Below are positions 47,457 to 58,086 of a stretch of DNA of 64,000 nt, one piece after another; position 1 is the first letter of the stretch; every line of letters begins with the position of its first letter. A program made the translations under genes and the position numbers. Source of the stretch: Vibrio comitans (GTDB lineage: Bacteria > Pseudomonadota > Gammaproteobacteria > Enterobacterales > Vibrionaceae); contig AP024866.1 of NCBI GenBank assembly GCA_024346835.1, positions 2,356,001-2,420,000 of the forward strand, given 5' to 3'. The notes under the pieces were generated by a model. The model made no database searches. It saw only the letters and a program-made list of their open reading frames with translations, and had not been told where the DNA came from.

Positions 47457-48716
47457 CTAAAATAGATTATTCCCTTCCTTATTTCCTTTATCAACTGTAG
47501 CTACAATGCCGACTAACCCGATAGTAACAAGCATAGTTGTCACTGACCAATAAAAAACGCCATCAACCAAACCTTGAATCAAATAACCTAGTACAATAGA
47601 AACAAAAAGTAGAACAGTAGGTAAATTTTTGTTATTACTTACTTTTAAGGAGAAAACAACACCTTTTATCAAAGATAAGGAAATCAAAATAATAATTAGC
47701 GAAGTACCAATCACACCAAACTCTATAAAGTACTGCAAAATAAAGTTATGCGGTTGAAAGAAACCAAAACTCCCAATTTCACGATAAGAATCAGGCCCAT
47801 GACCAAACCAGAAAGCCTCTTTAATGTTACGTATCGCATCCAACCAAATATCTAGTCTACCATTAGATATTTTATCTAGGCTTTTTTCACCTAAGGAAGA
47901 GAATAGCTGCTTAAATCTATATAGGCCATTCCAAGTAAATATACTAATCGGAAATGCTAAAGCTAACCCTAGAATAGTAAGTACTGCAAACTTAACTATT
48001 TCGATAGCATCAAGAAGTTTTTTTCTATTCATTGCCGTAATAAGAAATATCAATGCAATGCTAGTTGAAAGAATAGAACCTCTTCCTCCAACCCAAAAAA
48101 TAAATGCAACATTTATCACATATAAACCCCCAAACACAAACGAACATTTCTTTCTTCTGAACAAATACAAATATGATGCATATATTATTGAAAAGATACA
48201 ATACATATCTAGTAATCTTCGATTAAAAGCAAAAGGCAGGTTACTTACATTTTCGACAATTAGAGTATTGAGATTAAAGTTATAATCAACAAAATAGTAT
48301 ATAGCTATATATGTAATCCCTACAGGTAAACTTATAAACAGTAATTCCACACTTCTAATTTCACACATTAAATAGTAAAATGAAAAAGCAAAGATGAAAT
48401 TTACCATAATAAAAACCATTCTCATTTCAGATGTAACACTGCTTTCTCCTTTTTTAATGACCGACAAGGCATAACTGATAATAACTATTGATATAGTCAC
48501 AGCAGTCAAAAGAGAATATATACCATTCATTAAATATATAGATATATTTTTTCTATAATATAGGCAAATAGTTATTGATATAAATAACTGTGCTAGAAAT
48601 ACATATACAAATGACAAACCAGCATGACTCCCAGACAACAGTGCCAAGAAAATCATTACATTAATAAAAACGATTAATGATCTAACTTTCAGATCAATAC
48701 CTGATGCTCTTGTCAT
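47457..48716 (-). CDS. O-antigen ligase/polymerase family membrane protein (WaaL/Wzy-like)
   Basis: 419 residues with ten to twelve hydrophobic helices. The conserved Wzy_C region appears at about 285-345: WLDAIRNIKEAFWFGHGPDSY, then QPHNFILQYFIEFGVIG. The periplasmic loop with an arginine/histidine pair is typical of enzymes that join polysaccharide to lipid A core or polymerise it. It stands alone, without other polysaccharide genes, and its DNA is clearly richer in A and T than the backbone genes. That suggests transfer. Ligation of glycan to a protein, such as pilin, is an alternative. Confidence 0.8.
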   Translation of the reverse strand: MTRASGIDLKVRSLIVFINVMIFLALLSGSHAGLSFVYVFLAQLFISITICLYYRKNISIYLMNGIYSLLTAVTISIVIISYALSVIKKGESSVTSEMRMVFIMVNFIFAFSFYYLMCEIRSVELLFISLPVGITYIAIYYFVDYNFNLNTLIVENVSNLPFAFNRRLLDMYCIFSIIYASYLYLFRRKKCSFVFGGLYVINVAFIFWVGGRGSILSTSIALIFLITAMNRKKLLDAIEIVKFAVLTILGLALAFPISIFTWNGLYRFKQLFSSLGEKSLDKISNGRLDIWLDAIRNIKEAFWFGHGPDSYREIGSFGFFQPHNFILQYFIEFGVIGTSLIIILISLSLIKGVVFSLKVSNNKNLPTVLLFVSIVLGYLIQGLVDGVFYWSVTTMLVTIGLVGIVATVDKGNKEGNNLF

Positions 48717-48962
48717 AAACTACTCTTCTGTCTCTTTAGAGCCTTAATCATCATGTAACCCTATACATTTAAAACTTTGACATTGACTAGCCACTGTTTA
48801 AATAATCTAAACGCAAAAAATCAGCTTAACAATATGTTTGAGGTGTTTCATTGATTAAATGTTAAAAATATGTACGCATCTGATGGTTTTTTAGCTATTG
48901 CCCGATGAAAAACCTGCTAAGCTTCTGAATAACGTAACAATCAACTAATGGAAAATTAGTGT

Positions 48963-50669
48963 ATGGAACAAGTTTCAAGGACTGAAGATAGTGATCAGAT
49001 TTTCACAAACCCACCTTGCACAAACCCACCACCAAATGAACTCATTTTAAAATGGGCTCATGAACGTCCTGACGTAGTGTACCTCAAACAAATAATTGAT
49101 CGTGAGTTCGTTGAATATACCTACTCTGAAGTTGCGAATATGGCTTTAAAGTTGGTAAGTGCACTACGTGATTTAGGGCTGGAACCTAGAGATAAAGTGG
49201 CGTTTGTTTCTAAAAACTGCGTTGAGTGGTTTATTACTGATTTGGCCTTAATGCTTGGTGACTTCATTAGTGTACCGATTTTCCCAACAGCTGGTGCTGA
49301 TACCATTGAGTACTGCCTGACCCATAGTGAAAGTAAGGTACTGATTGCAGGAAAGCTCGATGATGCACAAGCCACGTCGGAAGCGATGAAGCGTCTGCCT
49401 GAATTAATTACTATCTCTTTCCCTTATGATTCCGCTCCTCAGTGTCAATACAAGTTTGCGCAGCTTATCCATGATGCAGTCCCTCACGACGAACACCCTC
49501 AGCATCATGATGATAAGTTGATGTCAATTGTCTACACCTCAGGTACCTCTGGTGTTCCTAAGGGCGCTATGCTGACTTATGGCGCCTTTAGTTGGTCTGT
49601 TAAAAACTTAGTAGATCATATAGGGATTCAACCTGGTGATAGGATGTTCTCTTATCTCCCACTGGCGCACATTACAGAGCGAGTGTATATCTTTGGTTCT
49701 TCTATTCAGGCAGGTTTAGAAACTGCGTTTCCTGAGTCATTAGAGACCTTTATTGAAGATGTCAAAATGCACCGCCCTACTCTGTTCATTTCGGTTCCTC
49801 GTCTATGGACTCTATTCCAGCAGCGGATACAAGATAAGCTCCCACCGAAGAAACTGAACATTTTACTTAAGATCCCGATTTTAAATTCAATAATTAAGAA
49901 GAAGATTGTCGATGGCTTAGGCCTAGATAAAGGTCGGGTCCTAGGTTGTGGTTCTGCTCCTATCAGTCCTGCAATATTGGAGTGGTATCACAAGGTAGGT
50001 ATCAATATTACAGAAGCATGGGGGATGACTGAAACCTTTGCATACAGCACACTCAGTTACCCTTTCAATGCCTCAAAGATTGGTACTGTAGGTCAAGCAG
50101 GGCCGGGAATAGAGCTTAAGATTGCGGAAGATGAAGAAATCCTTGTCCGCAGTAAAGGGATGTTCTCTGGCTATTACAAGAACGATGAAGCGACTGCAAG
50201 AACATTCAGCGAAGATGGATGGTTGCACACTGGTGATATTGGCTCTATTGATTCCGAGGGTTACCTGACCATTCAGGGACGCAAGAAAGATACCTTTAAG
50301 ACCGCTAAAGGAAAGTTTGTCGCACCTGTACCTATCGAAAAAGCAATTATCGAAGTTGCTCGTGTCGAAATGCTGTGCTTAGTTGGACTGGGAATGCCTG
50401 CACCTATTCTTCTAATTGTGCCTCACGATTTCCCTAACTTTGATAAGGCGCGATATGAGAAGAGTATTGCTAAAGCAATTGCTCATATTAATGAAAAGCT
50501 AGAAGGGCACGAGAAGATAAAAGGTGTTTTACTTATCAAGGAACCATGGAGTATTGAGAACGAGATACTCACACCTACTCTGAAGATAAAACGACATGTG
50601 CTAGAGAAGAAGTACCACGATGTTGGTGCTGAGTGGCCTAAAGACAAGTTCGTAGTCTGGGAAGAATAA
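48963..50669 (+). CDS. AMP-dependent acyl-CoA synthetase (long-chain fatty acid type)
   Basis: 568-residue ANL-superfamily ligase that forms acyl-AMP and then acyl-CoA. The P-loop is YTSGTSGVPKGAM near residue 190, the A5-type motif AWGMTETF near 355, and the hinge region GWLHTGDIGSIDSEGYL with GRKKDTFKTAKGK near 430. The substrate is not certain; overall organisation is that of long-chain-fatty-acid-CoA ligases. It is convergent with EF-G2 across a shared terminator. The 246-bp region upstream holds its promoter; I see no clear operator. Confidence 0.9.
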   Translation: MEQVSRTEDSDQIFTNPPCTNPPPNELILKWAHERPDVVYLKQIIDREFVEYTYSEVANMALKLVSALRDLGLEPRDKVAFVSKNCVEWFITDLALMLGDFISVPIFPTAGADTIEYCLTHSESKVLIAGKLDDAQATSEAMKRLPELITISFPYDSAPQCQYKFAQLIHDAVPHDEHPQHHDDKLMSIVYTSGTSGVPKGAMLTYGAFSWSVKNLVDHIGIQPGDRMFSYLPLAHITERVYIFGSSIQAGLETAFPESLETFIEDVKMHRPTLFISVPRLWTLFQQRIQDKLPPKKLNILLKIPILNSIIKKKIVDGLGLDKGRVLGCGSAPISPAILEWYHKVGINITEAWGMTETFAYSTLSYPFNASKIGTVGQAGPGIELKIAEDEEILVRSKGMFSGYYKNDEATARTFSEDGWLHTGDIGSIDSEGYLTIQGRKKDTFKTAKGKFVAPVPIEKAIIEVARVEMLCLVGLGMPAPILLIVPHDFPNFDKARYEKSIAKAIAHINEKLEGHEKIKGVLLIKEPWSIENEILTPTLKIKRHVLEKKYHDVGAEWPKDKFVVWEE

Positions 50670-50682
50670 TAGTTACAAAAAA

Positions 50683-50722
50683 ATAAAAAGCCCCGATAGC
50701 TTTCACTATCGGGGCTTTCTTT
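50683..50722. terminator. Bidirectional terminator between the acyl-CoA ligase and EF-G2 genes
   Basis: AAAGCCCCGATAG (50687-50699) pairs perfectly with 50706-50718. A T-rich stretch follows on both strands (TTTTTATTTTTTTG on the minus strand). Confidence 0.93.
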
Positions 50723-50743
50723 TAGCTATTTAAGAAGAAACAA

Positions 50744-52828
50744 TTACTTGTTTTCTTTCTCAGCTTTAGCTTTAGCAATTACTTCTTCTGCCACGTTCAT
50801 TGGGCATGCTGCGTAGTGAGAGAACTCCATAGAGAACTGACCACGACCAGAAGTGATTGTACGTAGGTGACCGATGTAGCCGAACATCTCAGAAAGAGGT
50901 ACGTCAGCTTTAATACGAACACCAGTAGCGCCAGCTTGTTGATCTTTGATCATGCCACGACGACGGTTAAGGTCACCGATTACATCACCAACGTGATCGT
51001 CTGGAGTGAACACGTCAACGTGCATGATTGGCTCAAGAAGTTGTGCGCCAGCTTTAGGCATTGATTGACGGAATGCGCCTTTCGCTGCGATTTCAAATGC
51101 GATTGCAGATGAATCCACTGCGTGGAAGCCACCGTCGAATAGTTCAACTTCAACGTCTAGAGTTGGGAAGCCAGCAAGAACACCGTTTTCCATCATAGAT
51201 GCAAAACCTTTCTCAACTGCAGGCCAGAATTCCTTAGGAACGTTACCACCAACAACTGAAGAAGAGAACTTGAAGCCTGAACCAGCTTCGCCTGGCTTGA
51301 TGCGGTAGTCGATCTTACCGAACTGACCAGAACCACCAGACTGTTTCTTATGCGTGTAGCTATCTTCAATTGCTTGAGTGATAGTTTCACGGTAAGCAAC
51401 CTGAGGAGCACCAACAGTTAGGTCAACACCGTAAGTACGCTTAAGGATGTCAACTTTGATGTCTAGGTGAAGCTCACCCATACCTTTAAGGATGGTTTCG
51501 CCAGTTTCTTCGTCAGTTTCAACTTGGAAAGATGGATCTTCTGCAACCATTTTACCGATAGCGATACCCATTTTCTCAGAACCGCCTTTATCTTTTGGAG
51601 ATACAGCGATAGAGATTACTGGAGTTGGGAATACCATTGGCTCTAGTGTTACTGGGTCTTTTGGATCACATAGAGTGTGACCAGTTTGAACGTTCTTCAT
51701 ACCAACGATCGCAATGATGTCACCAGCTTGTGCGCTAGTTAGTTCGTTACGGTCATCAGCTTGCATCTCAACCATACGGCCAACACGCTCTGTTTTACCA
51801 GTGAATGAGTTCATGATGGTGTCGCCTTTGTTCAATTTACCAGAGTAAATACGAACGAAAGTTAGAGCACCGAAGCGGTCATCCATGATTTTGAATGCAA
51901 GCGCTTTGAATGTTTCGTCTGCAGAAACGATAGCGTGAGCGCCAGTTTCGTTACCTTCTTCATCCATAAGAGGTTGAGGATCAACTTCTGTTGGAGCAGG
52001 TAGGTAATCAACAACTGCGTCAAGAACGATTTGTACGCCTTTGTTCTTAAATGCAGAACCACAGAACGTAGGGAAGAACGATAGGTTGTTAGTACCTTTA
52101 CGGATACAACGCTTAACGTCTTCAATAGAAGGCTCTTCGCCGTCCATGTACGCCATCATTAGGTCATCGTCTTGCTCTACAGCAGTCTCGATTAGCTCTT
52201 CACGGTATTGCTCTACGTCATCAACCATATCCGCAGGGATATCTTGGATTTCGTAGTTTTCAGGAAGACCAGAGTCATCCCAAACGTATGCTTTACGAGT
52301 TAGAAGGTCTACAACACCAACGAAGTCATCTTCGCGGCCGATTGGTAGAACCATAACTAGAGGAGTCGCACCTAGAACGTTTTTAACTTGGTCAACAACG
52401 TTGTAGAAGTCTGCGCCCATACGGTCTAGTTTGTTAACGAAGATCAGACGAGATACTTCTGATTCGTTAGCGTAACGCCAGTTAGTTTCTGATTGAGGCT
52501 CAACACCACCAGAACCACAGAATACGCCGATACCGCCATCAAGTACTTTAAGAGAACGGTAAACTTCAACTGTGAAGTCAACGTGTCCAGGAGTATCGAT
52601 AACGTTTAGACGGTGATCGTTCCAGAAACAGCTTACTGCTGCTGACTGGATAGTAATACCGCGCTCAGCTTCCTGTTCCATGAAGTCAGTAGTTGATTCA
52701 CCATCATGAACTTCACCAGTTTTGTGGATCTGGCCGGTAAGCTTTAGGATACGCTCAGTCGTCGTGGTTTTACCCGCATCAACGTGCGCGAAAATACCAA
52801 TATTTCTGTATTTTGATAAATCAGTCAT
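50744..52828 (-). CDS. fusA2: Elongation factor G 2
   Basis: 694-residue translational GTPase. G1 is [14 protein letters not shown]3 is [12 protein letters not shown], and G4 is [12 protein letters not shown]. Domains II to V follow, ending with [21 protein letters not shown]. The N-terminus ([23 protein letters not shown]) is that of the second EF-G class of vibrios and pseudomonads, not the str-operon copy. Its neighbours radA and the acyl-CoA ligase, not rpsL/rpsG/tufA, support this. Whether it serves translocation or ribosome recycling is not shown by the sequence. Confidence 0.9.
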   Translation of the reverse strand: MTDLSKYRNIGIFAHVDAGKTTTTERILKLTGQIHKTGEVHDGESTTDFMEQEAERGITIQSAAVSCFWNDHRLNVIDTPGHVDFTVEVYRSLKVLDGGIGVFCGSGGVEPQSETNWRYANESEVSRLIFVNKLDRMGADFYNVVDQVKNVLGATPLVMVLPIGREDDFVGVVDLLTRKAYVWDDSGLPENYEIQDIPADMVDDVEQYREELIETAVEQDDDLMMAYMDGEEPSIEDVKRCIRKGTNNLSFFPTFCGSAFKNKGVQIVLDAVVDYLPAPTEVDPQPLMDEEGNETGAHAIVSADETFKALAFKIMDDRFGALTFVRIYSGKLNKGDTIMNSFTGKTERVGRMVEMQADDRNELTSAQAGDIIAIVGMKNVQTGHTLCDPKDPVTLEPMVFPTPVISIAVSPKDKGGSEKMGIAIGKMVAEDPSFQVETDEETGETILKGMGELHLDIKVDILKRTYGVDLTVGAPQVAYRETITQAIEDSYTHKKQSGGSGQFGKIDYRIKPGEAGSGFKFSSSVVGGNVPKEFWPAVEKGFASMMENGVLAGFPTLDVEVELFDGGFHAVDSSAIAFEIAAKGAFRQSMPKAGAQLLEPIMHVDVFTPDDHVGDVIGDLNRRRGMIKDQQAGATGVRIKADVPLSEMFGYIGHLRTITSGRGQFSMEFSHYAACPMNVAEEVIAKAKAEKENK

Positions 52829-53006
52829 CGTTTTACTCTATCAATAGGATATAAAATGCGCGCAGAGTATACCACAATCTGACTAGACTGATAGCTCTGT
52901 GTGCTTGTTGAGCGAAAATTTCGCCCTTTTGTTTTCAATCCAAGAACTATAGATGAGAATCAAGCTTGTGAAAAGCGTCTTTAGACCTTGGGTGAATATT
53001 ATTACA

Positions 53007-54386
53007 TTACATTTCATCAAACGCTTGAATCGCTTCAGAAAGGTTCTTTACCGCATGGATTTGCATGCCAGCGATACCGCCTTTAGGCATGTTTGCAGCC
53101 GGAACAATGGCTTTGGTAAAGCCATGTTTAAACGCTTCATTCAATCGCTCTTGACCACTAGGCACAGGGCGGATCTCGCCTGCAAGGCCCACTTCACCAA
53201 AGATCACCACATCTTTAGGCAGGGCTCTGTCTTTAAAGCTTGATAATAGTGCCATTAGCAACGCAAGGTCAGCACTGGTTTCGGTGACCTTAACCCCACC
53301 CACCACATTGACGAACACATCTTGATCCGCCATCTGCAGCCCGCCGTGCTTATGAAGCACCGCAAGAAGCATGGAAAGTCTATTTTGCTCAAGGCCCACA
53401 GCCACTCGTCGTGGGTTCGCTAGTTGTGAGTAGTCCACCAGCGCTTGGATCTCTACAAGAAGTGGCCTAGTACCTTCCCAGATCACCATCACCGAACTGC
53501 CTGAGGTTTGCTCTTCGCCGCGAGACAAGAAAATAGCAGACGGGTTAGACACTTCTTTAAGTCCCTGCCCCGTCATAGCGAAAACACCTAACTCATTGAC
53601 TGCGCCAAAGCGGTTTTTATGACTACGCAGGGTTCTAAAGCGGCTGTCTGCACCACCATCAAGTAGTACTGAACAGTCAATAATATGCTCAAGCACCTTT
53701 GGACCCGCTAAAGATCCGTCTTTAGTAACGTGCCCAACCAAAAATACCGCTACATTATTTTGCTTAGCAAATCGCGTTAACGTTGTTGCTGACTCTCGAA
53801 CTTGAGCCACAGTACCTGGTGAAGATTGAACATCAGAGACGTGCATTACCTGTATCGAGTCTATGACCATGATTTTAGGTTGCTCTTTTTCAGCCACCTG
53901 ACAAATCTTATCGACGTTGGTTTCAGAGAGCATCTTTAGATTATCTTTAGGTAAGCCAAGGCGAGAGGCTCGCATTGCTACCTGTTGCAGGGATTCCTCA
54001 CCCGTAACATAAAGGGTGGGCATATCCGCCGCTAGACGACACATGGTTTGCAAAAGTAAGGTCGATTTACCCGCGCCTGGGCTACCACCAATCAGGATAG
54101 CGGCTCCAGGTACAATGCCTCCGCCCATCACTCGGTCAAACTCTTTAAAGGTACTGGTGAATCTAGGTACATCTTGCAGATCAATATCTGCCAGCATTTG
54201 AACCTTAGATTGCTCAGCACTGCCCGCATAGCCGCTCAGTCGTTCGTTGCGCGCTACTTGCGGAGACGCAGCTAAACGCACCTCTGTTACTGTATTCCAA
54301 GCACCACATGCACTGCACTGACCTTGCCAGCGCGGAAAATCTGCGCCGCAGTCGTTACAGACGTAAGCTGTTTTTACTTTTGCCAT
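53007..54386 (-). CDS. radA: DNA repair protein RadA (Sms)
   Basis: 459-residue DnaB-like helicase that helps branch migration in recombination. A C4 zinc finger (Cys 10, 13, 24, 27) opens the protein. The RecA-like core has Walker A GGSPGAGKSTLL near residue 97 and the RadA motif KNRFG. A Lon-protease-like domain forms the C-terminus. The ATG at 54386 overlaps the serB stop (TAATG), so radA is coupled to serB as in E. coli. The frame open to 54440 overlaps serB and is discarded. Confidence 0.95.
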   Translation of the reverse strand: MAKVKTAYVCNDCGADFPRWQGQCSACGAWNTVTEVRLAASPQVARNERLSGYAGSAEQSKVQMLADIDLQDVPRFTSTFKEFDRVMGGGIVPGAAILIGGSPGAGKSTLLLQTMCRLAADMPTLYVTGEESLQQVAMRASRLGLPKDNLKMLSETNVDKICQVAEKEQPKIMVIDSIQVMHVSDVQSSPGTVAQVRESATTLTRFAKQNNVAVFLVGHVTKDGSLAGPKVLEHIIDCSVLLDGGADSRFRTLRSHKNRFGAVNELGVFAMTGQGLKEVSNPSAIFLSRGEEQTSGSSVMVIWEGTRPLLVEIQALVDYSQLANPRRVAVGLEQNRLSMLLAVLHKHGGLQMADQDVFVNVVGGVKVTETSADLALLMALLSSFKDRALPKDVVIFGEVGLAGEIRPVPSGQERLNEAFKHGFTKAIVPAANMPKGGIAGMQIHAVKNLSEAIQAFDEM

Positions 54387-55318
54387 TAAAGATTCTTTGT
54401 TTGTAAGGTTTGTAAGACGTGGCTCGCTGACAGGATACACAGCACACCACCAAGATCGGCATAGTTTACCGCAGTCTGAGCTTGTTCGACTACCTTAGGT
54501 TTAGCATGGTAGGCAACCCCAAGGCCAGCAGCAGCCATCATCACCAAGTCATTGGCACCATCACCCACGGCAATACAATTGCGTTTCTCCAATTGATAGT
54601 CGTTTCTTAGCTGCTCAAGAATATCGGCCTTGGTTTGAGCCGACACCACATCGCCAACCACCTTACCTGTGAGTTTACCTTCGGTGATATCTAGCTGATT
54701 AGACTGAGCAAAATCCAGCTCAAGTAACTCTTTAAGATGATTCGAGAAATAAGTAAAACCGCCAGATGCCACAGCCACCTTCCAGCCACACGCTTTAAGT
54801 CCATCGACAAGCAATTTAGCTTCGGCCATCAATGGCAACTCACTGCGCACTTCTTTAAGGATGGATTCATCAGCATCAGCAAGCTTAGAAACCCGCTGTC
54901 TTAAACTCTGCTCAAAATCCAGTTCACCCTGCATTGCACGCTCGGTTACTTCAGAGACTTCCTCTCCTACTCCGGCAAGCTTTGCTATCTCATCAATGCA
55001 CTCTATCTCGATCAAAGTAGAGTCCATATCAAACAGGGCAAGACCGGGTTCGCTCATATCGGGTAAATCAGCAAGATGAGCAAAGTCGATCTTATTTGCC
55101 GCTAATAATGCGGAGGACTTTGTTACCAAGGAGCTTTTAGTTAAAAGAACTTGATAGCGACCAATATTCCAAGTTGCAAATTGCTCATCAATAGCAAATA
55201 GCTGACTCAATACGTCATTGTTGCTGTCAGCAAAGACAACAGCCAGTTCGCTAAGGTTAAAATCTGTCAATGCAGTGACAGGTTGTAATTCTTTGACTTC
55301 CATGAAATTCAAATCCAT
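54386..55318 (-). CDS. serB: Phosphoserine phosphatase SerB
   Basis: 310-residue HAD-family enzyme for the last step of serine synthesis. The catalytic motif is FDMDSTLIEIECIDEIAKL near residue 98. Motif II/III are VASGGFTYF and GDGANDLVMMAAAGLG. An N-terminal domain of about 85 residues precedes it. It is divergent from ytjB and translationally coupled to radA, an arrangement conserved in enterobacteria. Confidence 0.95.
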   Translation of the reverse strand: MDLNFMEVKELQPVTALTDFNLSELAVVFADSNNDVLSQLFAIDEQFATWNIGRYQVLLTKSSLVTKSSALLAANKIDFAHLADLPDMSEPGLALFDMDSTLIEIECIDEIAKLAGVGEEVSEVTERAMQGELDFEQSLRQRVSKLADADESILKEVRSELPLMAEAKLLVDGLKACGWKVAVASGGFTYFSNHLKELLELDFAQSNQLDITEGKLTGKVVGDVVSAQTKADILEQLRNDYQLEKRNCIAVGDGANDLVMMAAAGLGVAYHAKPKVVEQAQTAVNYADLGGVLCILSASHVLQTLQTKNL

Positions 55319-55410
55319 TTTGAGGATAACACTCCCCTCAACTTACCCTATTGCAATTTGTTTGCGCAAGTCTCACTATGCAATGGCATACATTAATTAC
55401 GTTTAGCAAA

Positions 55411-55974
55411 ATGAAAGAATCCCTATTTTCACTGCGTCGATTTATAAAACTGATATTTATTGGCTTACTGGTTCTGATGCTGGTTGCCATCGTGCGTAAT
55501 AGCGTTTATATCAGCCAAGGTAATCAGCAGATTCAAACTAAGCAGTTACAGACTCTGACCAAGCTATTGATTTCTCAGGCCGCATTAAGTGCCAGTGACT
55601 TCTTAGTGACCGAAGATCAAGAAAAGCTTCGCTATCTCGCGAATCAATTGGCGCGCGATACTTTAGTGTCAGATGCAACCGTGTATGACAATAGCGGTGT
55701 AAAAATTGCCTCTAGTACCAATGCAAAAACAGTACGTGAATCTCTTGGCATGGACACACCTTTAGCCTCCGAAGGGATTGGCAAGCAGCAATTGGTTGAG
55801 CCTATTTTTTCTCAAGATGCCATTATCGGCTATGTGCGTATTACCTTTGAAAAAGGGCGCGTTACGGCCTTTTCCGATCACCACTATCGCAACAGTGATA
55901 GAGCGATGTTCCTGATGATCATGATGAGCTTCTTGTCTGGTGTTCTTCTTACCCTTGTTCTAAGAAGAAAATAG
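55411..55974 (+). CDS. ytjB: YtjB/SMP family membrane protein
   Basis: About 187 residues from ATG 55411 (MKESLFSLRRF), with one N-terminal helix (LIFIGLLVLMLVAIV), a periplasmic domain resembling PAS/sensor folds (VSDATVYDNSGVKIASS) and a C-terminal helix (AMFLMIMMSFLSGVLLTLVL). E. coli YtjB, also at serB, is the namesake; its role is unknown. No ribosome site is obvious; ATG 55378 or 55351 remain possible. It shares a terminator with deoD. Confidence 0.82.
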   Translation: MKESLFSLRRFIKLIFIGLLVLMLVAIVRNSVYISQGNQQIQTKQLQTLTKLLISQAALSASDFLVTEDQEKLRYLANQLARDTLVSDATVYDNSGVKIASSTNAKTVRESLGMDTPLASEGIGKQQLVEPIFSQDAIIGYVRITFEKGRVTAFSDHHYRNSDRAMFLMIMMSFLSGVLLTLVLRRK

Positions 55975-55997
55975 GTATTCGACGAAAATAACCACAT

Positions 55998-56036
55998 AAA
56001 AAAAAGCTTGGCTCCCTTACAGGAACCAAGCTTTTG
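55998..56036. terminator. Terminator between ytjB and deoD
   Basis: AAAAGCTTGG (56002-56011) pairs with CCAAGCTTTT (56026-56035). On the minus strand a run of eight T follows, so it chiefly ends the deo operon; it may also end ytjB. Confidence 0.9.
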
Positions 56037-56056
56037 TCTTTTCTAAAATGAAAGAA

Positions 56057-56776
56057 TTACTCTGCGTCACCTAGGAGTACAGACTCTAGAGCCACAACCA
56101 TCATTTCATTGAACGTTGTTGCGCGCTCATCTGATGTCGTCACTTCACCACGCTTAATGTGGTCAGAAACAGTACAAATAGCTAGACACTTAGCACCGTA
56201 CTCAGCCGCAAGACCGTACATGCCAGCAGCTTCCATTTCCACACCTAGAATGCCGTACTTGTCCATAACATCGAACATTTCAGGATCTGGCGTGTAGAAC
56301 AGCTCAGCTGAGAATAGGTTGCCTACTTTTACGTTGATGCCGAGTTTCTGAGCCGCTAGCTCAGCGTTTCTCGCCATACCGTAGTCAGCAATCGCAGCGA
56401 AGTCGTGGTCTTTAAAGCGGATGCGGTTCACTTTTGAGTCAGTACATGCACCAATACCAATCACAACATCACGTAGATTCACATCATCGCGTACTGCGCC
56501 ACAACTACCCACGCGGATGATCTTTTTAACGCCGTAGTCTTTGATTAGCTCAGTAGCATAAATAGAACATGATGGAATACCCATACCGTGTCCCATTACA
56601 GAAATCTTACGACCTTTGTATGTACCAGTGAAGCCGTACATGTTGCGCACGTCACACACCTGAACCACGTCTTCTAGGAATGTCTCAGCAATGTATTTTG
56701 CACGTAGCGGGTCACCCGGCATTAATACTACGTCAGCGAAATCACCCATTTCTGCATTAATATGAGGAGTAGCCAT
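56057..56776 (-). CDS. deoD: Purine nucleoside phosphorylase DeoD
   Basis: 239 residues. Phosphorolysis of purine (deoxy)nucleosides to base and (deoxy)ribose-1-phosphate. Hallmarks are [32 protein letters not shown] and the active-site AICTVSDHI near residue 204. It is the last gene of deoC-deoA-deoB-deoD, 74 bp after deoB, with a strong terminator behind it. Confidence 0.96.
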   Translation of the reverse strand: MATPHINAEMGDFADVVLMPGDPLRAKYIAETFLEDVVQVCDVRNMYGFTGTYKGRKISVMGHGMGIPSCSIYATELIKDYGVKKIIRVGSCGAVRDDVNLRDVVIGIGACTDSKVNRIRFKDHDFAAIADYGMARNAELAAQKLGINVKVGNLFSAELFYTPDPEMFDVMDKYGILGVEMEAAGMYGLAAEYGAKCLAICTVSDHIKRGEVTTSDERATTFNEMMVVALESVLLGDAE

Positions 56777-56850
56777 TTTATCTTTCCTTTTCTAATTTAT
56801 TTTTAGTTAGGGTCAACAGGCCCTATTAGCGCAATTTTTTACTTCCTCGA

Positions 56851-58071
56851 TTAAAGGAAGTTGGTTCCGTAATCCATCTTTGAAGTCTGGAAGTAATGAG
56901 CCAAGCTCTGGCCGATATCGGCAAAAGTAGAGCGACGGCCTAATGAGCCAGCCTCAATCTTGTGTCCATAAACCAATACCGGAATATGTTCACGAGTATG
57001 GTCTGTACCTTCCCATGTCGGGTCACAACCGTGATCCGCAGTAAGAATAAGCACATCGTTAGGCTCTAAAATCTCAAGGATTTCAGGAAGACGTTTGTCG
57101 AAATATTCAAGCGCTCCCGCATACCCAGGAACGTCACGACGGTGACCATAAGCTGAATCGAAATCAACAAAGTTAGTAAACACAATAGTGTTATCTTCGG
57201 CCTTTTTAACCTGCTCAAGAGTCAAATCGAATAGGTCTTCTAAGCCCGTCGCTTTCTCTTTCTTGGTAATACCGCAGTTCGCATAGATGTCCGCAATCTT
57301 ACCAATTGAGACTACATCACCTTGCTTTTCATCTACCAGTTTCTGCAATACCGTTGCTGCAGGTGGCTCAACAGAAAGATCGCGACGGTTACCAGTACGC
57401 TTAAACTCTCCAGCTTTATCGCCGATGAATGGGCGCGCAATAACACGGCCAATATTGTAATCTTCTAGCTCTTCACGAACGATTTGGCACAACTCAAGTA
57501 GGTTATCTAAACCGTAAGTTTCTTCATGACACGCAATCTGAAATACAGAATCCGCTGAAGTATAGAAGATTGGCTTGCCCGTTTGCATGTGCTCTTCACC
57601 AAGGTCGTCCAGTACCTGAGTACCAGAAGCATGGCAATTACCCAGATACCCTTTAAGACCTGCGCGCTCTACGATTCTGTCTAGCAACTCTTGAGGGAAG
57701 CTGTTTTGCTTATCAGTGAAGTAACCCCAATCAAACAATACCGGTACGCCAGCCATTTCCCAGTGACCAGATGGTGTATCTTTACCTGAAGAAAGCTCGG
57801 CAGCATGGCCGTAAGCACCAATGATTTCCGCATTAGCATCCAAACCGATAGGGAAGCTTCCGGTTGATTCTTTAGCTGCTAAACCCAAACCTAGACGAGA
57901 TAGATTTGGCAGCGTCAATGGACCGCTACGAGTATCACTATCAGCAAGGCCTTTTGCACACTGCTCAGCAATATGCCCCAAGGTATCAGAACCTACATCG
58001 CCGAACTTATCAGCATCCTCTGTAGCGCCAATACCAAATGAATCTAAAACTAAAATTATGGCTCGTTTCAT
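56851..58071 (-). CDS. deoB: Phosphopentomutase DeoB
   Basis: 406-residue alkaline-phosphatase-superfamily enzyme that converts (deoxy)ribose-1-phosphate to the 5-phosphate. Metal-site motifs are [19 protein letters not shown] at the N-terminus, [23 protein letters not shown] near residue 335 and the substrate region [12 protein letters not shown]. It follows deoA by 15 bp and feeds DeoC with deoxyribose-5-phosphate. Confidence 0.96.
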   Translation of the reverse strand: MKRAIILVLDSFGIGATEDADKFGDVGSDTLGHIAEQCAKGLADSDTRSGPLTLPNLSRLGLGLAAKESTGSFPIGLDANAEIIGAYGHAAELSSGKDTPSGHWEMAGVPVLFDWGYFTDKQNSFPQELLDRIVERAGLKGYLGNCHASGTQVLDDLGEEHMQTGKPIFYTSADSVFQIACHEETYGLDNLLELCQIVREELEDYNIGRVIARPFIGDKAGEFKRTGNRRDLSVEPPAATVLQKLVDEKQGDVVSIGKIADIYANCGITKKEKATGLEDLFDLTLEQVKKAEDNTIVFTNFVDFDSAYGHRRDVPGYAGALEYFDKRLPEILEILEPNDVLILTADHGCDPTWEGTDHTREHIPVLVYGHKIEAGSLGRRSTFADIGQSLAHYFQTSKMDYGTNFL

Positions 58072-58086
58072 TACTGTATCCTCGGC

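Noticed and set aside
47824..48285. 153-codon plus-strand frame inside the O-antigen-ligase gene
   Set aside because: Antisense of a membrane protein in AT-rich DNA; the opposite strand carries the coherent hydrophobic pattern and family motif.
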